Of a DNA stretch of 31,904 bases, positions 7,700-15,434 are shown piece by piece. The notes under the pieces are model-generated. The model did not search any database, had not been told where the DNA came from, and saw nothing but the letters and a program-made list of their open reading frames with translations. Origin of the DNA: an uncultured Collinsella sp. (GTDB lineage Bacteria > Actinomycetota > Coriobacteriia > Coriobacteriales > Coriobacteriaceae). The position numbers were made by a program, and so were the translations under genes. The DNA is taken from assembly GCA_900545445.1 (NCBI GenBank), contig UQZH01000020.1, positions 1 through 31,904 on the forward strand. Direction: 5' to 3'. Position 1 is the stretch's first letter. Every line of letters starts with the position of its first letter.

Positions 7700-8704
7700 A
7701 TGAAAATCAATCACGCGATTCTGCATATCCTGGACTTTGACTCTGCCGTCAACGTTATGAGCCAGCGCGAGCTCGATATCGAGAGCCGCACCGTGCGTAA
7801 TTTCGTAACCACGCACCTGCGGCGCGCTCGTACCTCGGCTGATAACAAGCGTGCCACGTTTGCCGAGAACTCCGCATTCGGCGGCGAGCTCAAGGGCTAT
7901 TTCTTTGGTGAGCGTGAGTTCGTGGATCTGTCTCAGCAGATTGCGGAGTTCATCTCTTCCGAACTTACCAAGGCCGAGAAAGCCGAGTCCACTGACGTGC
8001 TTGTGGCGGACTTTGATGACGATGAGGATGCCCGCTGGTTTGCCGTGATGCTGCTGGGCTCCAAGCAGGCTTTTATGCACGAGGTGGGTCGCGAAGAGGG
8101 CGAGGTGCGCAACGACATTGCGCGCCACTACGCCATTCTGCCGAATCCCTCGCAAAAGGTGCCGAGCTATGCAATCGTGCGTGCAAGCACCATGGAGATC
8201 GGCTATGTGGATAAGAAGCGCAAGATTGCCGGCGAGGATCGCATGCTCATTCCCGATGGCCTGCTGCAGTGCGACACGGGGGTATCGGGCAAGGAGGTCA
8301 TCGACACCGTGACGCGTGTGGTCGAGGAAGTCGCCGAGGAGCACGGTGCCAACACGGCTGTAGCACTCGCCAAGGTTAAGGCTGCTGTTGCCGAGAAAGT
8401 TGAGGATGACGAGGAACTGCCCCCTTGGGATATCGTCGATGAGGTCTTTGAGGACGAGCCGGTTATCAAGGAGAGCGTGCGCGCGGCACTGACTGAGGAG
8501 AAGGTGCCTGAGCGTGTGCCCGTGGAGCGCAAGCAGGTCGAACGCGCGGCCGTACGCAATCACAAGATTCGTACCGACACAGGTATCGAGATCAGCTTCC
8601 CCGCCGAGATGGGCTCGAACTCCGAGTACATTGAGTTCGTCAACGAGCCCAACGGCCTCATCTCCATCGAGCTCAAAAACATCGGTAGTATCGAGAATCG
8701 ATAG
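7700..8704 (+). CDS. Nucleoid-associated protein, NdpA/YejK family
   Basis: This 334-residue protein resembles the 37-kDa nucleoid-associated family, seen in the opening KINHAILHILDFDS and in YAIVRASTMEIGYVDKKRKI and the C-terminal stretch after residue 285. In other bacteria such proteins bind the nucleoid; their exact role is unclear. A Glu/Asp/Val-rich segment near residues 210-255 may be a flexible linker. ATG 7700 is preferred because CGGA lies nine bases upstream; ATG 7691, three codons earlier, abuts the same motif without a spacer. A -10-like TATACT is at 7656. It is a single gene with no clear terminator before the next locus. Confidence 0.78.
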   Translation: MKINHAILHILDFDSAVNVMSQRELDIESRTVRNFVTTHLRRARTSADNKRATFAENSAFGGELKGYFFGEREFVDLSQQIAEFISSELTKAEKAESTDVLVADFDDDEDARWFAVMLLGSKQAFMHEVGREEGEVRNDIARHYAILPNPSQKVPSYAIVRASTMEIGYVDKKRKIAGEDRMLIPDGLLQCDTGVSGKEVIDTVTRVVEEVAEEHGANTAVALAKVKAAVAEKVEDDEELPPWDIVDEVFEDEPVIKESVRAALTEEKVPERVPVERKQVERAAVRNHKIRTDTGIEISFPAEMGSNSEYIEFVNEPNGLISIELKNIGSIENR

Positions 8705-8726
8705 GGCTTTTTCTTTCGAATAAAAG

Positions 8727-8768
8727 TCTGGATTATATTTTGAAGTATACTTTGAAATATAATCCAGA
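8727..8768 (+). promoter_or_regulatory. 42-bp palindrome upstream of the toxin-antitoxin pair
   Basis: The arms TCTGGATTATATTT (8727-8740) and AAATATAATCCAGA (8755-8768) are exact reverse complements, and the centre contains a second palindrome, AAGTATACTT (8743-8752). It lies 19 bases before the antitoxin start and contains -10-like TATACT and TATAAT. This is the expected place for the operator where antitoxin or complex represses its own transcription. Confidence 0.75.
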
Positions 8769-8787
8769 TTATTTTTTGGAGGTCAAA

Positions 8788-9138
8788 ATGTCCCCGCTTG
8801 TTCTGGAAAAACCGGTGTTTACAAAAGACCAGGTTGTTTCGGCTACCGAAGCAAGCAAGTCTTTATCTGCCATTCGTAAACGCGCAAAACGCGCACCACA
8901 GTTCATTGCCGATCATAACGATATCGATACCGTGATTATCGACTATGCCGCCTATGAGGAAATGTACGGCGCACTGCAGTATCTGCACGAACTTGAGATA
9001 AATCGCATCGCTGCGGGTCGAGTCAAGCATGGCCCGCATGAATTTGTTCCGTTTGAGGACGCCCTAACTACCGAGGAGCTCGCGGAGTTTGAGTCGACGG
9101 ATCCGGACGCGATCCCCGATGAGGATCTTTTCGAATGA
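8788..9138 (+). CDS. Type II antitoxin, Phd/YefM-like
   Basis: This 116-residue protein has the Phd/YefM-like N-terminal pattern: SATEASKSLSAIRKRA, then NDIDTVIIDYAAYEEM, the part that dimerises and binds DNA. The C-terminal 40 residues are acidic (TTEELAEFESTDPDAIPDED), as expected of a segment that wraps the basic toxin. ATG 8788 is chosen for GGAGG at 8778-8782; the earlier in-frame ATG at 8740 lies inside the palindrome and has no binding site. Its last codons overlap the toxin start by four bases (ATGA). It is AT-richer than its surroundings, in keeping with a mobile gene pair. Confidence 0.82.
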   Translation: MSPLVLEKPVFTKDQVVSATEASKSLSAIRKRAKRAPQFIADHNDIDTVIIDYAAYEEMYGALQYLHELEINRIAAGRVKHGPHEFVPFEDALTTEELAEFESTDPDAIPDEDLFE

Positions 9139-9479
9139 GTGGGCATTTTGTCGTCGGCTTTTTGAATCGAGACGTTGAGAAGGAATATCAAAAACTTGAT
9201 GGATCTCAGCGAAGACTCGTCCGTATTGCAGTCGCGAAATTAAAGACGCGCGCTGATGAAATCGGAACGCCGCTCCATGGCGAGCTTGCCGGCTGCAAAA
9301 AGATCAAATGGCGGAATGCAGGACTTCGAATGGTTTTTCGAATCCGGGAGGACGGAACGGTTGAGATTGCCGAGATCGTGGCAATAGGGCGGCGCGACCG
9401 TTCCGAGGTCTATAAGACGGCTGCAGGGCGCCTGTCAAAGCGACCCGCCATGGTTGAATACGACGGAACCCTGAGATGA
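9135..9479 (+). CDS. RelE/ParE-superfamily toxin
   Basis: This 114-residue basic protein has RelE/ParE features: an N-terminal helix-rich segment (NRDVEKEYQKLDGSQRRLVRIAVAKL), then GELAGCKKIKWRNAGLRMVFRI, then VEIAEIVAIGRRDRSEVYKTAAGRL. The strand order and the basic Arg/Lys positions suit a RelE-like mRNA nuclease, though a ParE-like gyrase inhibitor cannot be excluded. Its start overlaps the antitoxin stop, indicating coupled translation, and a strong terminator follows. Confidence 0.82.
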   Translation: MSGHFVVGFLNRDVEKEYQKLDGSQRRLVRIAVAKLKTRADEIGTPLHGELAGCKKIKWRNAGLRMVFRIREDGTVEIAEIVAIGRRDRSEVYKTAAGRLSKRPAMVEYDGTLR

Positions 9480-9481
9480 TG

Positions 9482-9516
9482 AAGGCCGAAGCTCCGATGG
9501 TGCTTCGGCCTTTTTT
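9482..9516 (+). terminator. Terminator of the toxin-antitoxin operon
   Basis: AAGGCCGAAGC (9482-9492) and GCTTCGGCCTT (9502-9512) form an 11-bp stem around a nine-base loop, with a T-run to 9516. It begins just after the toxin stop. Confidence 0.93.
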
Positions 9517-9568
9517 GTTTTCGGCTTGGTTGCCGACATTGCGCCGTAGGTTGAGCAGACGTCAGCGA

Positions 9569-9666
9569 AAACGCCCCTAGGCGAGCAAGGTGACGCGAAA
9601 GAGGAAGGCATTGACCTTCTGGTCATGCCCGACGATTGAACGTCAGATTGCCGCCTAGGGGCGTTT
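9569..9666. repeat. 98-bp inverted-repeat structure with inner hairpins
   Basis: AAACGCCCCTAGGCG (9569-9583) and CGCCTAGGGGCGTTT (9652-9666) are exact reverse complements. Inside are two further hairpins: GGCATTGACC/GGTCATGCC (9607-9629) and GACG/CGTC (9631-9644). The whole could fold as a multi-branched RNA on either strand, or be a dispersed palindromic repeat. It lies between convergent genes and has no convincing reading frame. Confidence 0.75.
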
Positions 9667-9679
9667 GCAGCGTCGGGTC

Positions 9680-9706
9680 GTTACGGCGTTTGGTAAAACG
9701 CCGTAA
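9680..9706 (-). terminator. Hairpin directly after dapH
   Basis: GTTACGGCGTTT and AAACGCCGTAAC pair in a 12-bp stem with a short loop, four bases past the dapH stop. No T-run follows on the minus strand, so it may act as a 3' stabiliser or a weak terminator. Confidence 0.5.
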
Positions 9707-9709
9707 CTA

Positions 9710-10429
9710 TTAAAGCTGGCGCAGACCCTCTTCCAGGCCGGTCTTGCTGTCGGTCTTCTCGTCGCGCATCTTGATGACGCGGGCGGGGACACCGGCCACG
9801 ACGGCGCCGGCGGGGACGTCGTCGACGCATACGGCGCCGGCGGCAACGACAGCACCCTTGCCCACGCGCACGCCCTCCAGGACCACGGCATTGGCGCCGA
9901 TCATAACGTCGTCCTCGATGATGACGGGCGTGGCACTGGCGGGCTCCACGACGCCTGCCAGCACGGTGCCGGCGCCGATGTGGCAGTTCTTGCCCACGGT
10001 GGCGCGGCCGCCCAGCACAGCGCCCATGTCGATCATGGAGCCTTCGCCAATGACGGAGCCGATGTTGATGATGGCGCCCATCATGATGACGGCGCGATCG
10101 CCAATCTCGACACGGTCGCGGATGATCGCGCCCGGCTCGATGCGGGCGTTGATACCCTTGAGGTCGAGCATGGGCACGGCGGAGTTGCGGCAGTCGTTCT
10201 CTACGTCGTAGTAGTCGATGGAGTCGGCGTTGGCGTCGAGGATTGCCTTGAGCTCATCCCAGTCACCAAAGACGGTCTTGCCACGACGACCGCCGTAGAC
10301 GTGCGCATTGCCCCACTGGACCTTCATGCCCGGCTTTTCGCGCACGTACAGTTTGACGGGCGTTTTCTTGGGCGCGGTTGCGATGTAGTTGATAATCTCC
10401 TGTGCATCCATCTCGGCTGCATTACTCAT
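9710..10429 (-). CDS. dapH: Tetrahydrodipicolinate N-acetyltransferase
   Basis: The enzyme acetylates tetrahydrodipicolinate with acetyl-CoA in the acetylase branch of lysine/diaminopimelate synthesis. It is 239 residues. The N-terminal 90 residues (QEIINYIATAPKKTPVKLYV) are typical of DapH; the rest is a left-handed beta-helix built of hexapeptide repeats (GDRAVIMMGAIINIGSVIGEGSM and on), ending in VVAGVPARVI. ATG 10429 has AAAGGAGAG upstream. It is the last gene of the riboswitch-controlled operon, 39 bases after dapB. Its presence means the pathway here uses N-acetyl intermediates, matching the deacetylase at 13892. Confidence 0.95.
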   Translation of the reverse strand: MSNAAEMDAQEIINYIATAPKKTPVKLYVREKPGMKVQWGNAHVYGGRRGKTVFGDWDELKAILDANADSIDYYDVENDCRNSAVPMLDLKGINARIEPGAIIRDRVEIGDRAVIMMGAIINIGSVIGEGSMIDMGAVLGGRATVGKNCHIGAGTVLAGVVEPASATPVIIEDDVMIGANAVVLEGVRVGKGAVVAAGAVCVDDVPAGAVVAGVPARVIKMRDEKTDSKTGLEEGLRQL

Positions 10430-10468
10430 TTGCTGTCTCTCCTTTGAGTGGATCCGGTTGATACCTGG

Positions 10469-11209
10469 TTAGGCAAACATGACCTGGTCGAACGTATAGA
10501 AGCCAGGCTCGCGGGTGACGAGCTTCTGCGCGGCTGCCAGGGCGCCGTTGACGAAGATCTGACGGCTCGTGGCGCGGTGCGCGAGCGTGACCTCCTCGTC
10601 CTGGCCGAAAAAGCTTACCTCGTGCACGCCGGCGACGGTGCCGCCGCGCAGCGAGTGCATGCCGATCTCCTTGGGGTCGCGCGCGCCGCACATGCCCTCG
10701 CGGCCATAGACGGGGTGGTAGCCTGCCTCGGGCTCGGCTTCGACGACGGCGTCGAGCAACAACTTGGCAGTGCCGCTGGGGGCGTCGACCTTTTGATTAT
10801 GGTGCGTCTCGACGATTTCGCAGTCAAAGCCGGGCAGCTCGCGCGTGGCCTGGGCAACCAGATGGCGCAGGGCGGCGATACCGATAGAGTAGTTGCCCGA
10901 GTGCATAACACGGGCGTTCTGACCCAGCTCGCGCAGGCGATCCACCTGCTCGGGCGTATAGCCCGTGGTGCCGGAAACGAGTGCGGCACCCGTGCGCTCG
11001 ACATAGGCGACAACGGCATCGAAGGTCACGACGTTCGAGAAGTCGATGATTACATCGGCGGCCGGTGCGCTCTCGAGCTCGGACAAGTCGAAGCCGATCT
11101 GGGCGACGATGTCAAAAACGGGCTCTCCAGCGGTGTTGACAATGCCCTCGGCGGTGGTGCGGATGAGCGAGCCCATGCGGCCCGTTCCCATAATGACGGT
11201 CTTAATCAA
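10469..11209 (-). CDS. dapB: 4-hydroxy-tetrahydrodipicolinate reductase
   Basis: The enzyme reduces the DapA product with NAD(P)H to tetrahydrodipicolinate. It is 246 residues, the usual size. The N-terminal GTGRMG loop binds the cofactor; ETHHNQKVDAPSGTA is the DapB signature with the catalytic His and Lys. The start is TTG 11209, which overlaps the end of the upstream fusion gene by eight bases (TTGATTAA). AAAGGAG about ten bases upstream supports this start and suggests coupled translation. Confidence 0.95.
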   Translation of the reverse strand: MIKTVIMGTGRMGSLIRTTAEGIVNTAGEPVFDIVAQIGFDLSELESAPAADVIIDFSNVVTFDAVVAYVERTGAALVSGTTGYTPEQVDRLRELGQNARVMHSGNYSIGIAALRHLVAQATRELPGFDCEIVETHHNQKVDAPSGTAKLLLDAVVEAEPEAGYHPVYGREGMCGARDPKEIGMHSLRGGTVAGVHEVSFFGQDEEVTLAHRATSRQIFVNGALAAAQKLVTREPGFYTFDQVMFA

Positions 11210-13511
11210 GCAGACCAGCTCCTTTCAGAGCATCGGTAAGTGCGGAGCGCGTGTCGTCTGCCATGGGGCACAGCGGCATGCGGTAGTTTGCCTCGATCAT
11301 ACCCATCTGGGCGAGTGCTTCCTTGACGGGGATGGGGTTGACCTCGCTAAAGAGGGCATTGATGAGCGGCTGGCCGGCAATCTGGATATCGCGGGCGCGC
11401 TCCACGTCGCCGTCCAGATAGGCGCGGCACATGTCGTGCACGAGCTGCGGCTGAACGTCGGCCCACACGCTGATGGTGCCCGAAGCGCCCAGGCTCATGA
11501 GCGGCACGGTGAGGGCGTCCTCGCCCGAGTACATGCGGAAGTCGTCGGACAGCAGGTGGGCGATCTTGGCCGCGTAGGCGACGTTGCCCGAGGCTTCCTT
11601 AATACCCATGATGTTGGGATGTGCGGCCAGGCGCTCTACGTTGCGCTCGCTGATGCCGCAGCCGCAACGGCCGGGGATGTTGTACAGGATGCAGGGGATG
11701 TCCACGGCATCGGCGACGGTCTTAAAGTGCTGGTAGATGCCCTCTTCGTTGGACTTGTTGTAGTAGGGGGTAATGAGCAGCAGGCCGTCGGCGCCCAGGC
11801 CCTGGTAGGTGAGCGACTTGGTGAGCATGGTCTGCGTGGAGTTGGAGCCCGAGCCGGCGATGACGGGGATGCGTCCTGCAACTTGCTTGACCACGGCGGC
11901 GACGACGGAGTTGTCCTCGTCATCGGTCATCGTGGCGCTCTCGCCGGTGGTGCCCAGGGTGAGGATGGCGTCGGTGCCGTTTTGCAGGTGGAAATCGATA
12001 AGGCGCTCGAGTGCGTCAAAGTCGACGCTGCCGTCCTTTTTAAACGGCGTAACAAGGGCGACGATTGAGCCCTCGAGATTGCGGATGTCCATGTTCTTCT
12101 CCTTCGCGTCCGCGATCTGGATGCGTTTGTTCCATTGGGCGGCGACTGTCAGGCGCTCGTCTTGGGCGCGACGGCGGGCACTTTCGGCGCGCGACTTGGC
12201 CAGCAGCTCTCGGCCGCTCGGCAGCACGTCGAGCGTGGCAAAATAATCGCCCGGGCGCTCGGCGCGGCGGATGAGGTCGGCTGAGCCATCGGGACGCAGC
12301 AGGACCTCGGCGGAGCGCAGCCGTCCGTTGTAGTTGTAGCCCATGGAGTAGCCATGCGCGCCGGTATCGTGGATCACGAGCACATCGCCCATGTCGATCT
12401 GCGGTAGCTCGCGGTCGATGGCGAACTTGTCGTTGTTCTCGCATAGGTTGCCCGTGATGTCGTAGGTGTCCGTGACGGGCGCTGTGGTCTTGTCGTCGCC
12501 ACCCGGCTGACCCATTACCGTAATGTGGTGGTAGGCGCCGTACATGGCAGGACGGATCAGATCGACGGCGCTTGCGTCGACACCGATATAGTCCTTGTAG
12601 ATCTGCTTTTCGTGGATAGCCTTGGTGACCAGGCAGCCGTAGGGCCCCATCATAAAGCGGCCCATCTCGGTGCAGATGGCCACATCGCCCATACCGGCGG
12701 GAACCAGGATTTCGTCGTAGGCCGCGTGCACCCCTTCGCCGATGGCGTGAATGTCGTTGGCCTGCTGCTCGGGCAGATAGGGGATGCCGACGCCGCCGGA
12801 CAGATTGATGAAGGCGACATGTGCACCGGTCTCGCGTTCCAGGCGCACGGCAAGCTCAAAGAGGATGCGCGCGAGCTTGGGGTAGTAGTCGTTGGTGACG
12901 GTGTTGCTGGCAAGGAATGCGTGGATGCCAAAGTCCTCGGCGCCTTTGGCTTTGAGCATGTGGAAGGCCTCGAAGAGCTGCTCGGTGGTCATGCCGTATT
13001 TGGAGTCGCCGGGGTTATCCATGATGCCGTTGGAGAGCTGGAACAGGCCGCCCGGATTAAAGCGGCAGCTGACCGTCTTGGGGATGGGGCCCGCGACGCG
13101 CTCAAAGAACTCGATGTGGCTGATGTCGTCAAAGTTGACGATGGCGCCCAATTTGTCGGCGAGCTCAAAGTCCGCTGCCGGCGTGTCGTTGGACGAGAAC
13201 ATGATGTCGTGTCCCGTGATGCCCAGCGAGCGGGCGATCATGAGCTCGGTATAGCTCGAGCAATCGCAGCCGCAACCGTATTCGTTGAGAATGGAGATGA
13301 GCGCCGGGTTGGGATTTGCCTTGACGGCAAAGTATTCCTTAAAGCCTGGGTTCCATGCAAAGGCATCGCGCACCTCTTGCATGTTGCGGCGGATGCCCGC
13401 CTCGTCATATAGATGAAACGGCGTGGGGAACTGCTCGACGATATGCTCGAGCGTCTCCTTGTCCACAAACGGCTGCTTGGCCGCATATGCCTCGTTGGGG
13501 GTCAATGCCAT
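11202..13511 (-). CDS. lysA-dapA: LysA-DapA fusion: diaminopimelate decarboxylase + dihydrodipicolinate synthase
   Basis: One open frame of 769 residues joins two enzymes of the same pathway. Residues 1 to about 425 are a PLP-dependent diaminopimelate decarboxylase: PLP lysine K64 in FAVKAN, the Ser-Gly-Gly motif in NLSGGVGIP, the catalytic Cys in GNLCENND, and GYSMGYNYNGRLR. Residues 474-769 are a complete DapA: TT of LGTTGES, Tyr of ILYNIPGR, Schiff-base Lys of IMGIKEASG (fusion residue 638). Between them is a charged linker of about 50 residues (AKSRAESARRRAQDERL). The two enzymes catalyse the last and first committed steps, so the join could aid feedback or balance. An internal ribosome binding site and ATG at the DapA boundary may also give free DapA. 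ATG 13511 has GAGG 10-13 bases upstream, next to the riboswitch platform. Confidence 0.9.
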   Translation of the reverse strand: MALTPNEAYAAKQPFVDKETLEHIVEQFPTPFHLYDEAGIRRNMQEVRDAFAWNPGFKEYFAVKANPNPALISILNEYGCGCDCSSYTELMIARSLGITGHDIMFSSNDTPAADFELADKLGAIVNFDDISHIEFFERVAGPIPKTVSCRFNPGGLFQLSNGIMDNPGDSKYGMTTEQLFEAFHMLKAKGAEDFGIHAFLASNTVTNDYYPKLARILFELAVRLERETGAHVAFINLSGGVGIPYLPEQQANDIHAIGEGVHAAYDEILVPAGMGDVAICTEMGRFMMGPYGCLVTKAIHEKQIYKDYIGVDASAVDLIRPAMYGAYHHITVMGQPGGDDKTTAPVTDTYDITGNLCENNDKFAIDRELPQIDMGDVLVIHDTGAHGYSMGYNYNGRLRSAEVLLRPDGSADLIRRAERPGDYFATLDVLPSGRELLAKSRAESARRRAQDERLTVAAQWNKRIQIADAKEKNMDIRNLEGSIVALVTPFKKDGSVDFDALERLIDFHLQNGTDAILTLGTTGESATMTDDEDNSVVAAVVKQVAGRIPVIAGSGSNSTQTMLTKSLTYQGLGADGLLLITPYYNKSNEEGIYQHFKTVADAVDIPCILYNIPGRCGCGISERNVERLAAHPNIMGIKEASGNVAYAAKIAHLLSDDFRMYSGEDALTVPLMSLGASGTISVWADVQPQLVHDMCRAYLDGDVERARDIQIAGQPLINALFSEVNPIPVKEALAQMGMIEANYRMPLCPMADDTRSALTDALKGAGLLD
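12090..12105 (-). promoter_or_regulatory. Internal ribosome binding site and ATG for free DapA
   Basis: On the minus strand GAAGGAG (12105-12099) lies six bases before an ATG (12092-12090) exactly where the DapA family sequence begins (MDIRNLEG). A start here would give a 296-residue DapA of normal length, in the same frame as the fusion. It is probably the relic, or the still working start, of a separate dapA gene. Confidence 0.65.
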
Positions 13512-13521
13512 GTCCCGTAAA

Positions 13522-13740
13522 CCTCGCTATCCAGACGGCGCCATCTGCGCATCGAATCCGCATAGCGTGGACCCAATGTCCGGATAGCGCTCCTGCATTG
13601 CTGCAGACAGTCCTGCGGGTGTTTCCCGCAGGCCCACCAGGTTGTTCGTGCCCGAAAAGCCCAGTTCGGCGGGTTTCGCCTCCCCACGGGGTCAAAGCCT
13701 GCCGGCTCGCCCGCGGTTCTTCGTGCCCGCGCCTCTATCA
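13522..13740 (-). promoter_or_regulatory. Lysine riboswitch (L box) and expression platform
   Basis: On the minus strand the lysA leader shows the L-box order: GATAGAGGCGCG at the 5' end (near 13739), GGGGAGGCGAAACCCGCCGA (from 13685), CTGTCTGCAG (near 13610) and GCTATC (13588-13583), which closes stem P1 with the 5' GATAG. This is close to the known B. subtilis lysC L box. Downstream, GTCTGGATAGCG (13536-13525) can pair with the P1 3' strand (13589-13578) or, through ATAGCG, with a second CGCTAT (13567-13562). GAGG of the lysA ribosome binding site touches this element. There is no T-run, so control is probably at translation. Lysine should lower expression of the operon. Confidence 0.9.
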
Positions 13741-13750
13741 AGTGGTAACG

Positions 13751-13779
13751 ACCCTACCACGTTGCACTTTACCAAACAA
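13751..13779 (-). promoter_or_regulatory. Candidate promoter of the lysA-dapA-dapB-dapH operon
   Basis: TTGTTT (13779-13774) and TAGGGT (13756-13751) are 17 bases apart and would start transcription a few bases before the riboswitch. The -10 match is weak; position is the main support. Confidence 0.35.
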
Positions 13780-13796
13780 GAGTATTCGTATATAAC
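13769..13796 (+). promoter_or_regulatory. Candidate promoter of the M20 deacetylase
   Basis: TTACCA (13769-13774) and TATAAC (13791-13796) are 16 bases apart. It overlaps the proposed minus-strand promoter, so the two transcripts may share control. The sequence from 13800 to 13891 shows only the ribosome binding site. Confidence 0.4.
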
Positions 13797-13891
13797 GTTT
13801 AAAAAATGCAGGGATATGCTGGAAATAAGGGTGCGGCAATCTTGCGGCACAATAAGATGGCAACTGGCGCGCACCTATGAAAGGAACCTTT

Positions 13892-15079
13892 ATGACCGAG
13901 CTCCAAGAACTCCGTCGCTATCGGCGCGACTTGCACAGGATCCCGGAGCTCGACTTCGATCTTCCACAGACTATCGCTTATATTGAGGGCGTGTTGAGGC
14001 CGCTCGCCTGCGAGGTGACCCATCCGTGTCCCAGCTGTGTCTGCGCTTTCTTCGATGCCGGTACGGACGCCGCGCATGCTACGGCGATTCGCGCCGACAT
14101 GGATGCCCTGCCCATCGCGGAGGCAACGGGCGCGGCCTTTGCCTCGACGCATCCCGGCAAGATGCATGCGTGCGGTCACGACGGTCACATGGCCATGGCG
14201 CTCGCGGCGGCGACTTTTGTCGACCGAGCGGTTCGTGAGCAGCCGGGTGCCATCAAGCGCAACGTGCTCTTTGTGTTTCAGCCGGCCGAGGAAACGACCG
14301 GTGGCGCCAAGACGGTGTGTGAGAGCGGCGTATTCGAGCGCTATGGGGCAGATCGCATCTTCGGGTTCCACGTATGGCCCGACCTGCCTGCAAACACGTT
14401 GGCGAGCTGCTCCGGTCCATTGCTGGCGCGCTCGAGTGAGACGCACGTACGCATTCACGGGACAAGTATCCATATCGCCAAGACTTACGGCGTTCCCGTA
14501 AACGAATCACACGATGCGGCGCTGGCGGCTGCCAAGTTCTTGGTCGCCGAGCGCGAATTGATGGACGAGCTGGGCACCGACGAGCCCTGTATCGGCAAGT
14601 TTGGTCTGCTGCAGGCCGGTACCGTTTGCAATGCGGTGGCGGGGGAGGCCCATGTGGCCGGCAGCCTGCGTGTGTTTACAGACGACATGTTCGACCGTGC
14701 ACGCGAGGGCGTGCACCGCGTGCTTGATGAGGCATGCGCTGCAACGGGCTGCACGTACGATCTCGACTTTGCCGAGGGCTATCCGCCGGTTGACAACGAC
14801 CCCGAGCTATTTGCCAATGTCGCGCCTGCTTTGCCCGAGCTGCAGCTCGTGGATGAGCCTTTGCTGATTGCCGAGGACTTCGCTTTCTATCAGCGCCATC
14901 TGCCGGGTGTGTTCTTCTTGCTGGGCACGGGTGTGCCAGAGGGGCAAGAAAACCCGATTGACGCTGATGGCTGCCCAGCCTATGCGATGAGTGCCCTTCA
15001 CACCGATACCGTGCTCTTTGACGAGGAAGTCCTGCTCAAAGGACTCGATGTCTACAAACGATTGCTTGGCTTGGAGTGA
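13892..15079 (+). CDS. M20 amidohydrolase, probable N-acetyl-diaminopimelate deacetylase
   Basis: This 395-residue M20D-type metalloenzyme has the family metal ligands and catalytic residues: MHACGHDGH with C94 and H96, the Glu pair of QPAEETTGG (133-134), and His of FGFHVWP (160). In the acetylase lysine pathway an enzyme of this family removes acetate from N-acetyl-LL-diaminopimelate. Its place directly opposite lysA-dapA-dapB-dapH, with DapH making the acetylated precursor, supports that role over a hippurate or indole-acetyl hydrolase. ATG 13892 is preferred because AAAGGA (13880-13885) is six bases upstream; ATG 13877 lies before that site. The riboswitch is on the opposite transcript and does not control this gene. 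Confidence 0.85.
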   Translation: MTELQELRRYRRDLHRIPELDFDLPQTIAYIEGVLRPLACEVTHPCPSCVCAFFDAGTDAAHATAIRADMDALPIAEATGAAFASTHPGKMHACGHDGHMAMALAAATFVDRAVREQPGAIKRNVLFVFQPAEETTGGAKTVCESGVFERYGADRIFGFHVWPDLPANTLASCSGPLLARSSETHVRIHGTSIHIAKTYGVPVNESHDAALAAAKFLVAERELMDELGTDEPCIGKFGLLQAGTVCNAVAGEAHVAGSLRVFTDDMFDRAREGVHRVLDEACAATGCTYDLDFAEGYPPVDNDPELFANVAPALPELQLVDEPLLIAEDFAFYQRHLPGVFFLLGTGVPEGQENPIDADGCPAYAMSALHTDTVLFDEEVLLKGLDVYKRLLGLE

Positions 15080-15081
15080 CG

Positions 15082-15405
15082 ATGGAACGACGCCGATGGT
15101 CTGCCGTGTATAGTCCTGGTGGGTGCGGGTGCGGCTTGCTGCTGCTCCCGGTTATTGCTGTGAGCATTGGCGTGATGTTTGCGCTTGCTGGACTGGCAGC
15201 AGCGGCACTTGCGCTGTTGATTGTGGCCATTGGCGTGACGATTTGGCTATGCCGTTCTCGCGAGCAACGCCGTGCCGACGGCAAGACCAATGTCGGCTGG
15301 GTCGTCTTCCTGATTATTGCGTACCCGCTGAGCATCAGTTACTTGGCGTTCTTTATCCTGCTGTTCATCAGCACCTTTACTGGGGAATCCGTCACGGTGG
15401 GGTAG
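15082..15405 (+). CDS. Small membrane protein, unknown function
   Basis: This 107-residue protein has a short basic start, a glycine/cysteine turn (PGGCGCG), then a long hydrophobic region (LLLLPVIAVSIGVMFALAGL and on, residues 20-60) and a second near 75-100, so two or three membrane segments. I recognise no family. ATG 15082 is used because TTGGAG at 15071-15076 sits five bases upstream; GTG 15076 overlaps the stop of the preceding gene. Close coupling suggests co-expression with the deacetylase, but the role is unknown. Confidence 0.65.
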   Translation: MERRRWSAVYSPGGCGCGLLLLPVIAVSIGVMFALAGLAAAALALLIVAIGVTIWLCRSREQRRADGKTNVGWVVFLIIAYPLSISYLAFFILLFISTFTGESVTVG

Positions 15406-15434
15406 GCTTCGACAAGCTTCTTGAGGATGAAACG

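Noticed and set aside
9435..9626. 63-codon minus-strand frame across the terminator and inverted-repeat element
   Set aside because: It runs through a clear terminator and a palindromic structure and has no ribosome binding site.
12525..13412. 295-codon plus-strand frame within the lysA-dapA gene
   Set aside because: Antisense to well-conserved LysA; composition is that of a shadow frame.
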